A stretch of DNA of 64,000 bases, from NCBI RefSeq assembly GCF_021172045.1, contig NZ_CP087164.1, positions 5,518,001-5,582,000 on the forward strand, read 5' to 3'. Positions 15,476-22,625 of this stretch are shown here, in pieces. The notes below the pieces were generated by a model. It was not told where the DNA came from, ran no database searches, and worked only from the letters and a program-made list of their open reading frames with translations. The stretch comes from Capillimicrobium parvum. GTDB taxonomy: Bacteria > Actinomycetota > Thermoleophilia > Solirubrobacterales > Solirubrobacteraceae. Position 1 is the stretch's first letter. The number at the start of each line of letters is the position of its first letter. A program made the translations under genes and the position numbers.

Positions 15476-16156
15476 ATGGCGAGCGGGGCGAATCCGGAGG
15501 AGCAGACGGTCGAAGCCGGCGCCGCAGCGGCGAACGCGGCCCGACCTCTCACGTGGCGGGACATCCGCGGCACCATCCGGCGCCACGCAGACGAGTTGAT
15601 ATCCACTGAAGCCGAGGCTGCGGCGCTCAGGGCGTTACGGGCCGCCACGGGCGAAACGGACGGCGACATGGAGCGCCACACGATGCGCCAGTACCTGATC
15701 GCGGAGCGCATCGCCGACACGCGCCGCATCCCGTATGACCGCGAGCTGCTGCTCTGCGCGTCGTTCCTCCACGATTCCGGTCTGTATGGGCCGGCCAGCA
15801 CCGGCGACGTGTACATCAAGGACTCCGCCCGCTACGCGCGTCGAACGCTTGAGCCGTTCGGCTGGCCGGAGGAGCGGTTGCGGGTGTGTATGGACGCGTG
15901 TGAGCAGCACCACGCATTCACGACGCGGTGGTGGATGGCAACGGAGGTCGAGCTCGTCCGCCGCTCCGATCTGGTGGAGGTGTATCCCGAGCTCAGGCGG
16001 TTCGGCATCCCGCGGCCCTGGCTCAAGGGCGAGCTTTGGCGGGCGGTTCCGCGCACCGGGTTCTGGCCCGCCACGCTCGATGTCGTCCGCACCCACTGGC
16101 GGCGGATGCTGCCGGGCATGTTCCGGCCGCCGGCACCGGGGCAGTCGGGAACTTGA
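15476..16156 (+). CDS. HD-domain metal-dependent phosphohydrolase
   Basis: 226 residues from the ATG at 15476, which has GAGG five bases upstream; in-frame TTG 15389 and ATG 15425 are alternatives. HD motifs in order: H in MERHTMRQYL, HD in CASFLHDSGLYG, H in CEQHHAF, and a closing D in LVRRSDLVEVYPEL, the H...HD...D pattern of divalent-metal phosphohydrolases; the ordering recalls cyanamide hydratase-like HD proteins. It stands alone, with a membrane protein convergent downstream. The substrate is unknown. Confidence 0.75.
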   Translation: MASGANPEEQTVEAGAAAANAARPLTWRDIRGTIRRHADELISTEAEAAALRALRAATGETDGDMERHTMRQYLIAERIADTRRIPYDRELLLCASFLHDSGLYGPASTGDVYIKDSARYARRTLEPFGWPEERLRVCMDACEQHHAFTTRWWMATEVELVRRSDLVEVYPELRRFGIPRPWLKGELWRAVPRTGFWPATLDVVRTHWRRMLPGMFRPPAPGQSGT

Positions 16157-16207
16157 GCGGGCGAGCGACGCCGCCCGTGTCAGCCGCCACCGTGCGCTGC
16201 GCAGCGC

Positions 16208-16639
16208 CTACCGGAAGTGCAGGCCGGCCGCGATCTCGACGACGATGATGGCGGCGACCACCCAGTCGACGGCCATGCAGAAGGGCGGCCACCACCGCGT
16301 GCCGGCCACGAAATGGGTGCGGTGCTGCCAGAGGTCCTTCAGGCCGTGGCCGACGAAGCCGGCGACCAGCAGCCACGGAGTGCCGGTGACCGCGGCGACA
16401 CCCACGATAACGAAGGCGAACGCCACGCCGCTCTCGACAGCGATGATCCTCGCGCGTCCGTCGGACACCGCGAACCCGACGTAGATCGCCGCGATGGCCG
16501 CCAGGCCGAGCGCGTACACCGTCGAGCTGTCGAGCCACCAGAACAGGAGCGGCGTCGCGGCCTGGATGACGCCGACGCCGATGCCCCCGATGAGCGCCGC
16601 GCGGTTCGACCCGGACGCCCACACGAACGTCTCCGGCAC
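16208..16639 (-). CDS. Small integral membrane protein, unknown function
   Basis: 143 residues with about four hydrophobic helices (AALIGGIGVGVIQAATPLL, VYALGLAAIAAIYVGFAV, VAFAFVIVGVAAVTGTPWL, and a C-terminal AVDWVVAAIIVVEIAAGL). A conserved-looking polar stretch, GHGLKDLWQHRTHFV, sits between helices 3 and 4. No family is recognised. It lies between the HD gene (convergent) and a TetR gene. Confidence 0.65.
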   Translation of the reverse strand: MPETFVWASGSNRAALIGGIGVGVIQAATPLLFWWLDSSTVYALGLAAIAAIYVGFAVSDGRARIIAVESGVAFAFVIVGVAAVTGTPWLLVAGFVGHGLKDLWQHRTHFVAGTRWWPPFCMAVDWVVAAIIVVEIAAGLHFR

Positions 16640-16789
16640 GGCTGCATCCTACTGCGAGAAACGGTCTGTGCTGATCGTCGTCATGGGTGGACACCGGAAC
16701 GGGAACCGACGCCACTCTCGAGGCCGCGGGGTTGACCCCCGTGTCGGATGACATCCACGCCCTCACGGGTGGGCCGGCGGCCGGGAGCG

Positions 16790-17440
16790 TCACGCGGGCG
16801 CGGCGGATGCGGGCGTGGGATCGGCGGGTGGCGGGAATGCGCGGATGACGGCATCGACGATGTCGTCGACGAAGGGCTTGGCGATGCGCTCGCGCGTGAT
16901 GAGGAGCCGGGTCCACATCGGGCCGACGAGGAGGTCGATGATGAGCTCCTGGTCGATGCCGGGGTCGAGCTCGTGGCGCGCGATCGCGCGGTTGAGGGCG
17001 CGCCGGTAGGCGAGCCGCCGGGCGTGGATCACGGTGTGCAGCAGGTCGGCGATCTCGGGGTGGTGACCGGACTCGCGGATCAGCCGCGGCACGAAGGCGC
17101 CGCCGCCGTTGGTGAAGACGGCGACCGCGCTCGTCAGCAGCGCGTGGAGGTCGCCGCGCAGGGTGCCGGATGCGGGGACGTCGATGGTCTGCAGGGCCAG
17201 TTGCTCGACGGCGGCGGCCGCGACGGCGGCTTTGGACGGCCAGCGCCTGAGGATCGTGGTCTTGGCGACGCCCGCGCGCTTCGCCAGCTCGTCGAGACGA
17301 AACCCCGCGTAGCCGCCCGAGGCCAGCAGCTCCAGGGCGGCGTCCAGGATCCGCCGGTCGATTCCCGGCGACGGCGGGCGACCGCGACCGCGCCGCCCGG
17401 AGCCGTCCGGCTGATGCTCGAGTGATGATTCCGCACGCAC
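16790..17440 (-). CDS. TetR-family repressor, probable regulator of the MMPL transporter
   Basis: 216 residues from the GTG at 17440, preceded by GGAAG; a 28-residue longer form from 17524 would run through the operator. The HTH is RILDAALELLASGGYAGFRL..LAKRAGVAKTTILRRWPSKA near residues 26-72. The C-terminal ligand domain has the form common in TetR repressors of efflux pumps (TSAVAVFTNGGG, LVGPMWTRLLITRE). It is divergent from the MMPL-STAS gene, with two matching palindromes between them, which supports autoregulation and control of the transporter. Confidence 0.87.
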   Translation of the reverse strand: MRAESSLEHQPDGSGRRGRGRPPSPGIDRRILDAALELLASGGYAGFRLDELAKRAGVAKTTILRRWPSKAAVAAAAVEQLALQTIDVPASGTLRGDLHALLTSAVAVFTNGGGAFVPRLIRESGHHPEIADLLHTVIHARRLAYRRALNRAIARHELDPGIDQELIIDLLVGPMWTRLLITRERIAKPFVDDIVDAVIRAFPPPADPTPASAAPA

Positions 17441-17450
17441 GTCAGCTTCC

Positions 17451-17465
17451 GCTACCGATAGTAGC
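17451..17465. promoter_or_regulatory. TetR operator site 1 (GCTAC-N5-GTAGC)
   Basis: A perfect inverted repeat with arms GCTAC and GTAGC around CGATA, 10 bases upstream of the TetR GTG start. It matches site 2 at 17531 in arm sequence and spacing. Confidence 0.7.
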
Positions 17466-17530
17466 GTTGACGTGGCCCCGATCCCTCGAAAGGAGGCTAA
17501 CAGAGCCGCAATAGACGACGTCATATTTTC

Positions 17531-17545
17531 GCTACCAGAAGTTGC
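17531..17545. promoter_or_regulatory. TetR operator site 2 (GCTAC-N5-GTTGC)
   Basis: Same arms and spacing as the palindrome at 17451, with one mismatch in the right arm; the start-to-start distance is 80 bp. It lies about 85 bases upstream of the MMPL start and so is placed to repress the transporter. Confidence 0.6.
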
Positions 17546-17631
17546 ACTCCTCGGGACCGGCGGACTAGGATCGGCGGGTCTGGGCGCGGCCCGACGGCCG
17601 CGGCGCTCCAGCGCAGTGAGTGAGGGGAGCT

Positions 17632-20271
17632 ATGAGCACGCAGGCGTCGCGGGAAAGCCGGCGGACTCGACGAGGGGGGTTCGGCCCTCGCCGGCTGGCG
17701 GGATACGCCACCGCCCGCCCGAAGCGCGTCCTCGCGATCTGGGGGCTGTTGGCGCTCGTCGGCATCGCGTTGACGAGCGGGCTGCTTTCGAGCGCGCTGA
17801 CCACGGACAGCGGCGTCACGTCGAAGCCCGAATCGCAACGCGCCCAGGACCTCATCGACGAGCGGCTGCCCGGCTCTGACGCGCTCGACGAGTTCGTGAT
17901 CGTGCGCTCAGGCCAACGGACCGTCCGCGACGCCGCGTACGCCGCGCGCGTCAGGCAACTCGCCGGCGAGCTTCGTGCCCTGGCCGATGTTCGCAGCGTC
18001 GCGACCTATCAGGATCCCGGCGGCGCGGCCCTCGTATCGCGCGACGGCCACGCGACGCTCCTGCAGATCGTGATGAGAGACGAGCCCAAGACGACGTCGG
18101 TCGATCACATGATCACTGCGGTCCAGGCGGCGAACGGCCAGGGCGGCTTCGCCGTGCACATCACGGGCAAGAACACGATCGACCGCGACTTCACGAAGAT
18201 CTCTGAGTCCGACCTGCAGCAGGGCGAGCTGCGGTTCGGGCTTCCGGCGGCGCTGATCGTGCTGGTCGTGGTCTTCGGGACGCTGGTCGGCGCGGCGATC
18301 CCGGTGATGATGGCGATCCTCTCGATCGTCGTGGCCATGGGCCTGGTCGCGGCGGTCGGTCAGGCGTTCCAGCTGAACATCTTCGTGGTGAACATGCTCG
18401 TCGCCATGGGCCTGGCCCTCGGTATCGACTACTCGTTGTTCATCGTCTCCCGGCTGCGCGAGGAGCGCCACCGCGGCGCCTCGACGCATGAGGCGATCCT
18501 CATCGTCGCCGGTACCGCCACCCGCGCGGTCGTCTTCAGCGGCGTGGCGTTCATCCTCGCGATGCTGGGGATGTTCCTGATGCCGGACGCCACGCTGCGC
18601 AGCCTGGCGGTGGGCGCGATCGCCGTTGCGTTGGTGTCGATCCTCGTCGCGCTCACCTTCCATCCCGCGCTGCTGATGGTCCTCGGTGACCGCGTGGACC
18701 GACTGCGCGTCCCGTGGATCGGGAAGCGCATCGCCGAGAGCATGGGCGAGGAGGGGCGCTTCTGGGGCGGCGCCGTCCGCGCGGTCGTCCGCCACCCGGG
18801 CCTCAGCGCGACGCTCGCCTGCACGCTGCTGCTCGCCGCCGCCGTGCCGGTGCTCGGGCTCAAGCTCGGCGCCTCCGGCCCGCAGTCGCTGCCGGACAGC
18901 ACGGTCGGCAAGCAGGGCCTGATCGCCCTGGAGCGCGACTTCCCGACCGGGGCGACCACACCGGTCCACATCGTCGTCGACGGCCCGCCCACCAACGCCC
19001 GGGTGCAGCGCGCGATCACCGCGCTGCGCGGCGAGCTGGCCCGGGATCCGGACTTCGCCGCGCGCGCGACGACCATCCAGCGCGGCCCGCAGATCACCGT
19101 TCTGTCCCTCCCGATGACCGCCGATTCGGCGTCCGAGCGCGCGACCACGGCCATCAACCGGCTGCGCGACCAGGCGGGCGCCGCGTTCGCGGGCGCCCCG
19201 GCCAAGGTCCTCGTCGGCGGGATCCCGGCCGAGAACCGCGACTACTTCGCGATGGTCAGCAGCGACCTGCCGCTCGTCATCGCCTTCGTGCTCGCGCTGA
19301 GCTTCGTGCTGCTGACGCTGGCGTTCCGGTCGATCGTCGTGCCGCTGACCGCGATCGCCGTCAACCTGCTGTCCGTCGGCGCCGCCTACGGCCTGCTCGT
19401 GCTGGTGTTCGTGCATGGCGTGGGCGCCGACGTGTTCGGTTTCGGGACGGTCGAGCGCATCGACGCCTGGGTGCCGGTCTTCCTGTTCAGCGTCCTGTTC
19501 GGCTTGAGCATGGACTACCAGGTGTTCCTGCTCAGCCGCATCCGCGAGCGCTACGTCCAGACCGGCAGCACCACGGACGGCATCATCCACGGCGTCAGCT
19601 CCACCGCCCGGCTGATCACCGGAGCCGCGCTGATCATCGTGGTCGTGTTCACCGGCTTTGCGACCGGCGAACTCGTCGGCTTCCAGCAGATGGGCTTCGG
19701 CGTCGCGATCGCTCTGCTCGTCGACGCCACCATCGTCCGCACCGTCGTCATCCCCGCCGTCATGCAGCTCCTCGGCGACCGCAACTGGTACCTGCCGCGC
19801 TGGCTTGAGTGGCTGCCGAGCGTCAACGTCGAAGGCCAGGCCGTCGCAGCAGCGCCGGTCGCGGCACGGCTCGACGCCGTCGGCGACGCCGGCCAGCGGG
19901 CGACCGCTCAGGCGGCGGAACCCGCCGTCGCGAACGGCGCCGGCTTGCGCCTGGCCGTCGAGGGCCCCGACGCCGGCCGCGTCACCATGACGGTGGCCGG
20001 CGATCTCGATCTCAGCACCGGCGACGAGTTCGCAGCCCAGATCGCGACGGTGGAGCGCGAGCGCCCGGCGACGATCGTCATCGACCTCCGCGACACCGCG
20101 TTCATCGACTCCGCCGGGCTCGCGCAACTGGTCGGCGCCACCCGGCGCGCTCGCGCTGAGGACCGCCGCGTCGTGCTCGTCACCGGCTCCGCCGCCATCG
20201 AGCGCGTCCTCGCGGTGAGCGGCGCCGACGAGGTCCTGGAAACCACCACGAACCCGACAGGGCTCGACTGA
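17632..20271 (+). CDS. MMPL/RND transporter with a C-terminal STAS domain
   Basis: 879 residues from the ATG at 17632, behind GAGGGGAGC. Residues about 25-745 are an MMPL-family pump: two blocks of six helices, a DSGVTSKPESQRAQDLI periplasmic loop, and the MMPL signatures GLALGIDYSLFIVSRLREER and LFGLSMDYQVFLLSRIRERY with the proton-relay Asp. Residues about 771-875 form a STAS domain of the anti-sigma-factor-antagonist type: MTVAGDLDLSTGDEFA, then FIDSAGLAQLVGATRRAR with Ser827 at the position phosphorylated in SpoIIAA/RsbV. An Ala/Val-rich linker joins the two. STAS fused to SulP anion transporters is well known, but fusion to MMPL is unusual. Substrate unknown; divergent TetR control suggests export of toxic or lipidic compounds. 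Confidence 0.88.
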   Translation: MSTQASRESRRTRRGGFGPRRLAGYATARPKRVLAIWGLLALVGIALTSGLLSSALTTDSGVTSKPESQRAQDLIDERLPGSDALDEFVIVRSGQRTVRDAAYAARVRQLAGELRALADVRSVATYQDPGGAALVSRDGHATLLQIVMRDEPKTTSVDHMITAVQAANGQGGFAVHITGKNTIDRDFTKISESDLQQGELRFGLPAALIVLVVVFGTLVGAAIPVMMAILSIVVAMGLVAAVGQAFQLNIFVVNMLVAMGLALGIDYSLFIVSRLREERHRGASTHEAILIVAGTATRAVVFSGVAFILAMLGMFLMPDATLRSLAVGAIAVALVSILVALTFHPALLMVLGDRVDRLRVPWIGKRIAESMGEEGRFWGGAVRAVVRHPGLSATLACTLLLAAAVPVLGLKLGASGPQSLPDSTVGKQGLIALERDFPTGATTPVHIVVDGPPTNARVQRAITALRGELARDPDFAARATTIQRGPQITVLSLPMTADSASERATTAINRLRDQAGAAFAGAPAKVLVGGIPAENRDYFAMVSSDLPLVIAFVLALSFVLLTLAFRSIVVPLTAIAVNLLSVGAAYGLLVLVFVHGVGADVFGFGTVERIDAWVPVFLFSVLFGLSMDYQVFLLSRIRERYVQTGSTTDGIIHGVSSTARLITGAALIIVVVFTGFATGELVGFQQMGFGVAIALLVDATIVRTVVIPAVMQLLGDRNWYLPRWLEWLPSVNVEGQAVAAAPVAARLDAVGDAGQRATAQAAEPAVANGAGLRLAVEGPDAGRVTMTVAGDLDLSTGDEFAAQIATVERERPATIVIDLRDTAFIDSAGLAQLVGATRRARAEDRRVVLVTGSAAIERVLAVSGADEVLETTTNPTGLD

Positions 20272-20327
20272 TCCAACATCGTCGTTCGCATGCCGACCGC
20301 GCGACACAGACCAGCAAAGGAGACGGG

Positions 20328-20423
20328 ATGACCGCACCGACTCGGGAGTTTCAGCGCGAAGCCGTCGGCCTCGCCGAGCATCACGAGAGCGGGATGATGT
20401 TCTCCTTCGACGTGACGCCATGA
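20328..20423 (+). CDS. 31-residue small ORF translationally coupled to the flavoprotein
   Basis: ATG at 20328 follows a strong AAAGGAGA at about 20316 and encodes MTAPTREFQREAVGLAEHHE plus 11 more residues; its stop overlaps the flavoprotein ATG by 4 bases (ATGA). It could be a leader peptide, a tiny protein, or the last piece of a deleted gene. The good ribosome site and coupling are the evidence. Confidence 0.45.
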   Translation: MTAPTREFQREAVGLAEHHESGMMFSFDVTP

Positions 20424-21532
20424 GCGCCACCGCCAACGGCGCGCAGCGACGCGAGGTCGTCGTGATCGGCGGCGGCCAGGCCGGCCTGGCCGCCGGCTAC
20501 TTCCTGGCCCAGCAGGGCCGCGAGTTCACCATCCTCGAAGCCGCCGGCGAGCCCGCCGCTGCCTGGCGGAGTCGCTGGGACTCGCTGCGCCTGTTCACGC
20601 CGGTTCGCTACGACAGCCTCCCCGGCCTGCCCTTCCCAGGGAATCCCGACAGCTACCCGAATCGCGACGACGTCGTTGCCTACCTCACCGAGTACGCGCA
20701 GCGGTTCAAGCTGCCGGTCGAGTTCAACAGCCGCGTGCAGGCGGTGAGAGGACGCGACGGCGGCGGCTTTCGGATCGAGCTCGCGGACCGCAGCTATGAA
20801 GCCGACCAGGTCGTGGTCGCCACGGGCCCGTTCCAGGTCCCGTTCACGCCGCCGTTGGCTGCTGGCCTCGGCCCTGACGTGGTGCAGATCCACAGCAGCC
20901 GCTACCGCTCACCCGCGGACCTGCCCGCAGGAATCGTGCTGGTGGTCGGCGGCGGCAACACCGGCTACCAGGTCGCCGCGGAGCTCGTCCAATCGCGCGA
21001 GGTCCATCTGGCGGTCGGGACGCGGCAGACGCCGCTGCCCCAGCGCATCCTCGGCCGCGACCTGTTCCGCTACCTCCAGGTCACCGGGCTGATGGACAAG
21101 ACCGTGGACTCGCGGCTCGTGCAGCGCCTGAAGGACAGGGAGACGCTCATCGGCTCCAGCCCCCGGGCCGCCCGGAAACAGGGCATCCACACGCGCCCGC
21201 GCGCGGCCGCGGCCGAGGGCTCGACCGTCACGTTCGCCGACGGTTCAGCGCTCACCGTCGACGCGGTGGTATGGGCGACCGGGTTCCGGCTCGACCACTC
21301 GTTCATCGACCTGCCCGTGTTCGACGACCGTGGGCGGGCCACGCACCAGCGCGGCGTGACCCGCATCCCCGGCCTGTACCTCCTCGGTCTGCCTTGGCAG
21401 TACACGCGCGGCTCAGCGCTCCTGGGTTGGGTCAAGGACGACGCCCAGTACATCGCCCAGCGCATCGATGCGTTCGCCCAGGACAGCGCTGCGGCGGCGG
21501 CTCAGGTGCCCGAGCGCCCGGTGGTGTCGTGA
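20420..21532 (+). CDS. FAD/NAD(P)-dependent flavoprotein monooxygenase (CzcO-like)
   Basis: 370 residues. GGGQAGLAAGYFLAQ at 18-32 is the FAD Rossmann motif; VVVATGPFQVPFTP is the ATG segment; VLVVGGGNTGYQVAAEL near 174 is the NADP-binding Rossmann fold; WATGFRLDHSFIDL closes the FAD site. The domain order is that of small class B flavin monooxygenases and CzcO/ArsO-type proteins. There is no signal peptide. It is coupled to the 31-residue ORF and follows the MMPL pump by about 150 bases on the same strand, but a joint operon is uncertain. The substrate cannot be predicted. Confidence 0.83.
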   Translation: MSATANGAQRREVVVIGGGQAGLAAGYFLAQQGREFTILEAAGEPAAAWRSRWDSLRLFTPVRYDSLPGLPFPGNPDSYPNRDDVVAYLTEYAQRFKLPVEFNSRVQAVRGRDGGGFRIELADRSYEADQVVVATGPFQVPFTPPLAAGLGPDVVQIHSSRYRSPADLPAGIVLVVGGGNTGYQVAAELVQSREVHLAVGTRQTPLPQRILGRDLFRYLQVTGLMDKTVDSRLVQRLKDRETLIGSSPRAARKQGIHTRPRAAAAEGSTVTFADGSALTVDAVVWATGFRLDHSFIDLPVFDDRGRATHQRGVTRIPGLYLLGLPWQYTRGSALLGWVKDDAQYIAQRIDAFAQDSAAAAAQVPERPVVS

Positions 21533-21831
21533 CGGCTTCCTGATCGTCGACGGCGGCGTCGTCTTCCAGCAGCGTTCCCCGCAGATCGCGACGCTCCCCG
21601 TCTCGACGTTCCGGGCGCTCGGGCGTCAAGGGGTGCTGTGTGAGTCGTGGACCTTCTCGTCGAGGGGCGGTCCGGGGGCGCGGTCGAGTGACTCGCGCCA
21701 CGGTGCGAGCACCATGGCGCAAGGATGCCCGTCGCGGTGTGATCAGAGTGGTGGCCGGGGCCGCGCTGCCATTGCTTCTCCTGCCGCATGCGCGTCGTGG
21801 CCCGTCATGCCACGCTGGTGGGGCCGTGGTC

Positions 21832-22395
21832 ATGAGCGCCCTCAGCCGACTCGCTCGGGATGCCCCGGACGCCGTCGTCCTCGTCGAGGGCGTGAGCGAT
21901 CAACTCGCGGTTGAGGCGCTCGCCGCCCGGCGCGGCCGCGACCTGGCGGCCGAGGGCGTCACCGTCATCCCGATCGGGGGCGCCGGGAACATCCGGCGCT
22001 GCCTCGAGGTGTGCGTCTCCCAGGGCATCCGGGTCGCCGGCCTGTGCGACGCCGGCGAGGCGGACGACTTCCGGCTCGCCGTCGAGCGGGCCGGCCTGGG
22101 CTCCCAGCTCGGGCGGGCCGGCTTCTACGTCTGCGACGCCGACCTGGAGGACGAGCTGATCCGCTGCCTCGGCGCCGCGCATGTCGAGCAGATCGTCGAA
22201 TCCGAGGGCGAGCTCGGGCGCTGGCGGACCTTCCAGAAGCAGCCGGCGCAGCGAGCCCGCAGCATCGAGGCCCAGCTGCGGCGCTTCATGGGCACCCGCG
22301 GCGGGCGCAAGATCCAGTACGCGCCGGTGCTCGTCGGCGCGCTCGATCTCGCCCGCGTGCCGCCGCCGCTCGACGACGTGCTTGCCCACGTCTAG
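21832..22395 (+). CDS. Stand-alone TOPRIM-domain protein (OLD-nuclease-like)
   Basis: 187 residues. VVLVEGVSDQLAVEALAARRG near 15-35 has the catalytic Glu of TOPRIM, IPIGGAGNIRRCLEVC follows, and GLCDAGEADDFR supplies the DxD-like acidic pair. These match the TOPRIM half of OLD-family nucleases, but the N-terminal ABC-type ATPase is absent and nothing resembling it lies upstream. Solo TOPRIM proteins occur in actinobacteria with unknown roles. The start (ATG 21832) is not backed by a clear ribosome site. The 300 bases upstream hold no convincing gene. Confidence 0.72.
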   Translation: MSALSRLARDAPDAVVLVEGVSDQLAVEALAARRGRDLAAEGVTVIPIGGAGNIRRCLEVCVSQGIRVAGLCDAGEADDFRLAVERAGLGSQLGRAGFYVCDADLEDELIRCLGAAHVEQIVESEGELGRWRTFQKQPAQRARSIEAQLRRFMGTRGGRKIQYAPVLVGALDLARVPPPLDDVLAHV

Positions 22396-22625
22396 AGACT
22401 TCATGAGGACTTCCATGTCGAGAAGCCCCGACCGGCTCCGCTCACCATGTGAAGAGCCGCGAAAGGCGCGGCCGACGACACCAGGAGACCACCCTGCCGA
22501 AGTCCCTGCTTCTCAAGCACGGGGACCAGCCCGGCCGTGAGAGAGACCGCCGGCGCAGGCTCGTCGCCGATCTGGCAGCGACGGACCCCCGCCCGTAGAG
22601 TCGCTCGCGTGAGGGCGGCCACGTC

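Noticed and set aside
15272-15476. Minus-strand segment LDGYGFAPGEHTLNWVQAAA upstream of the HD gene
   Set aside because: No start codon, short, overlaps the HD gene region; not distinguishable from chance.
22396-22625. Possible small gene reading LPKSLLLKHGDQPGRERDRR between the TOPRIM and MOSC genes
   Set aside because: No standard start or ribosome site and no recognisable family; left uncalled.
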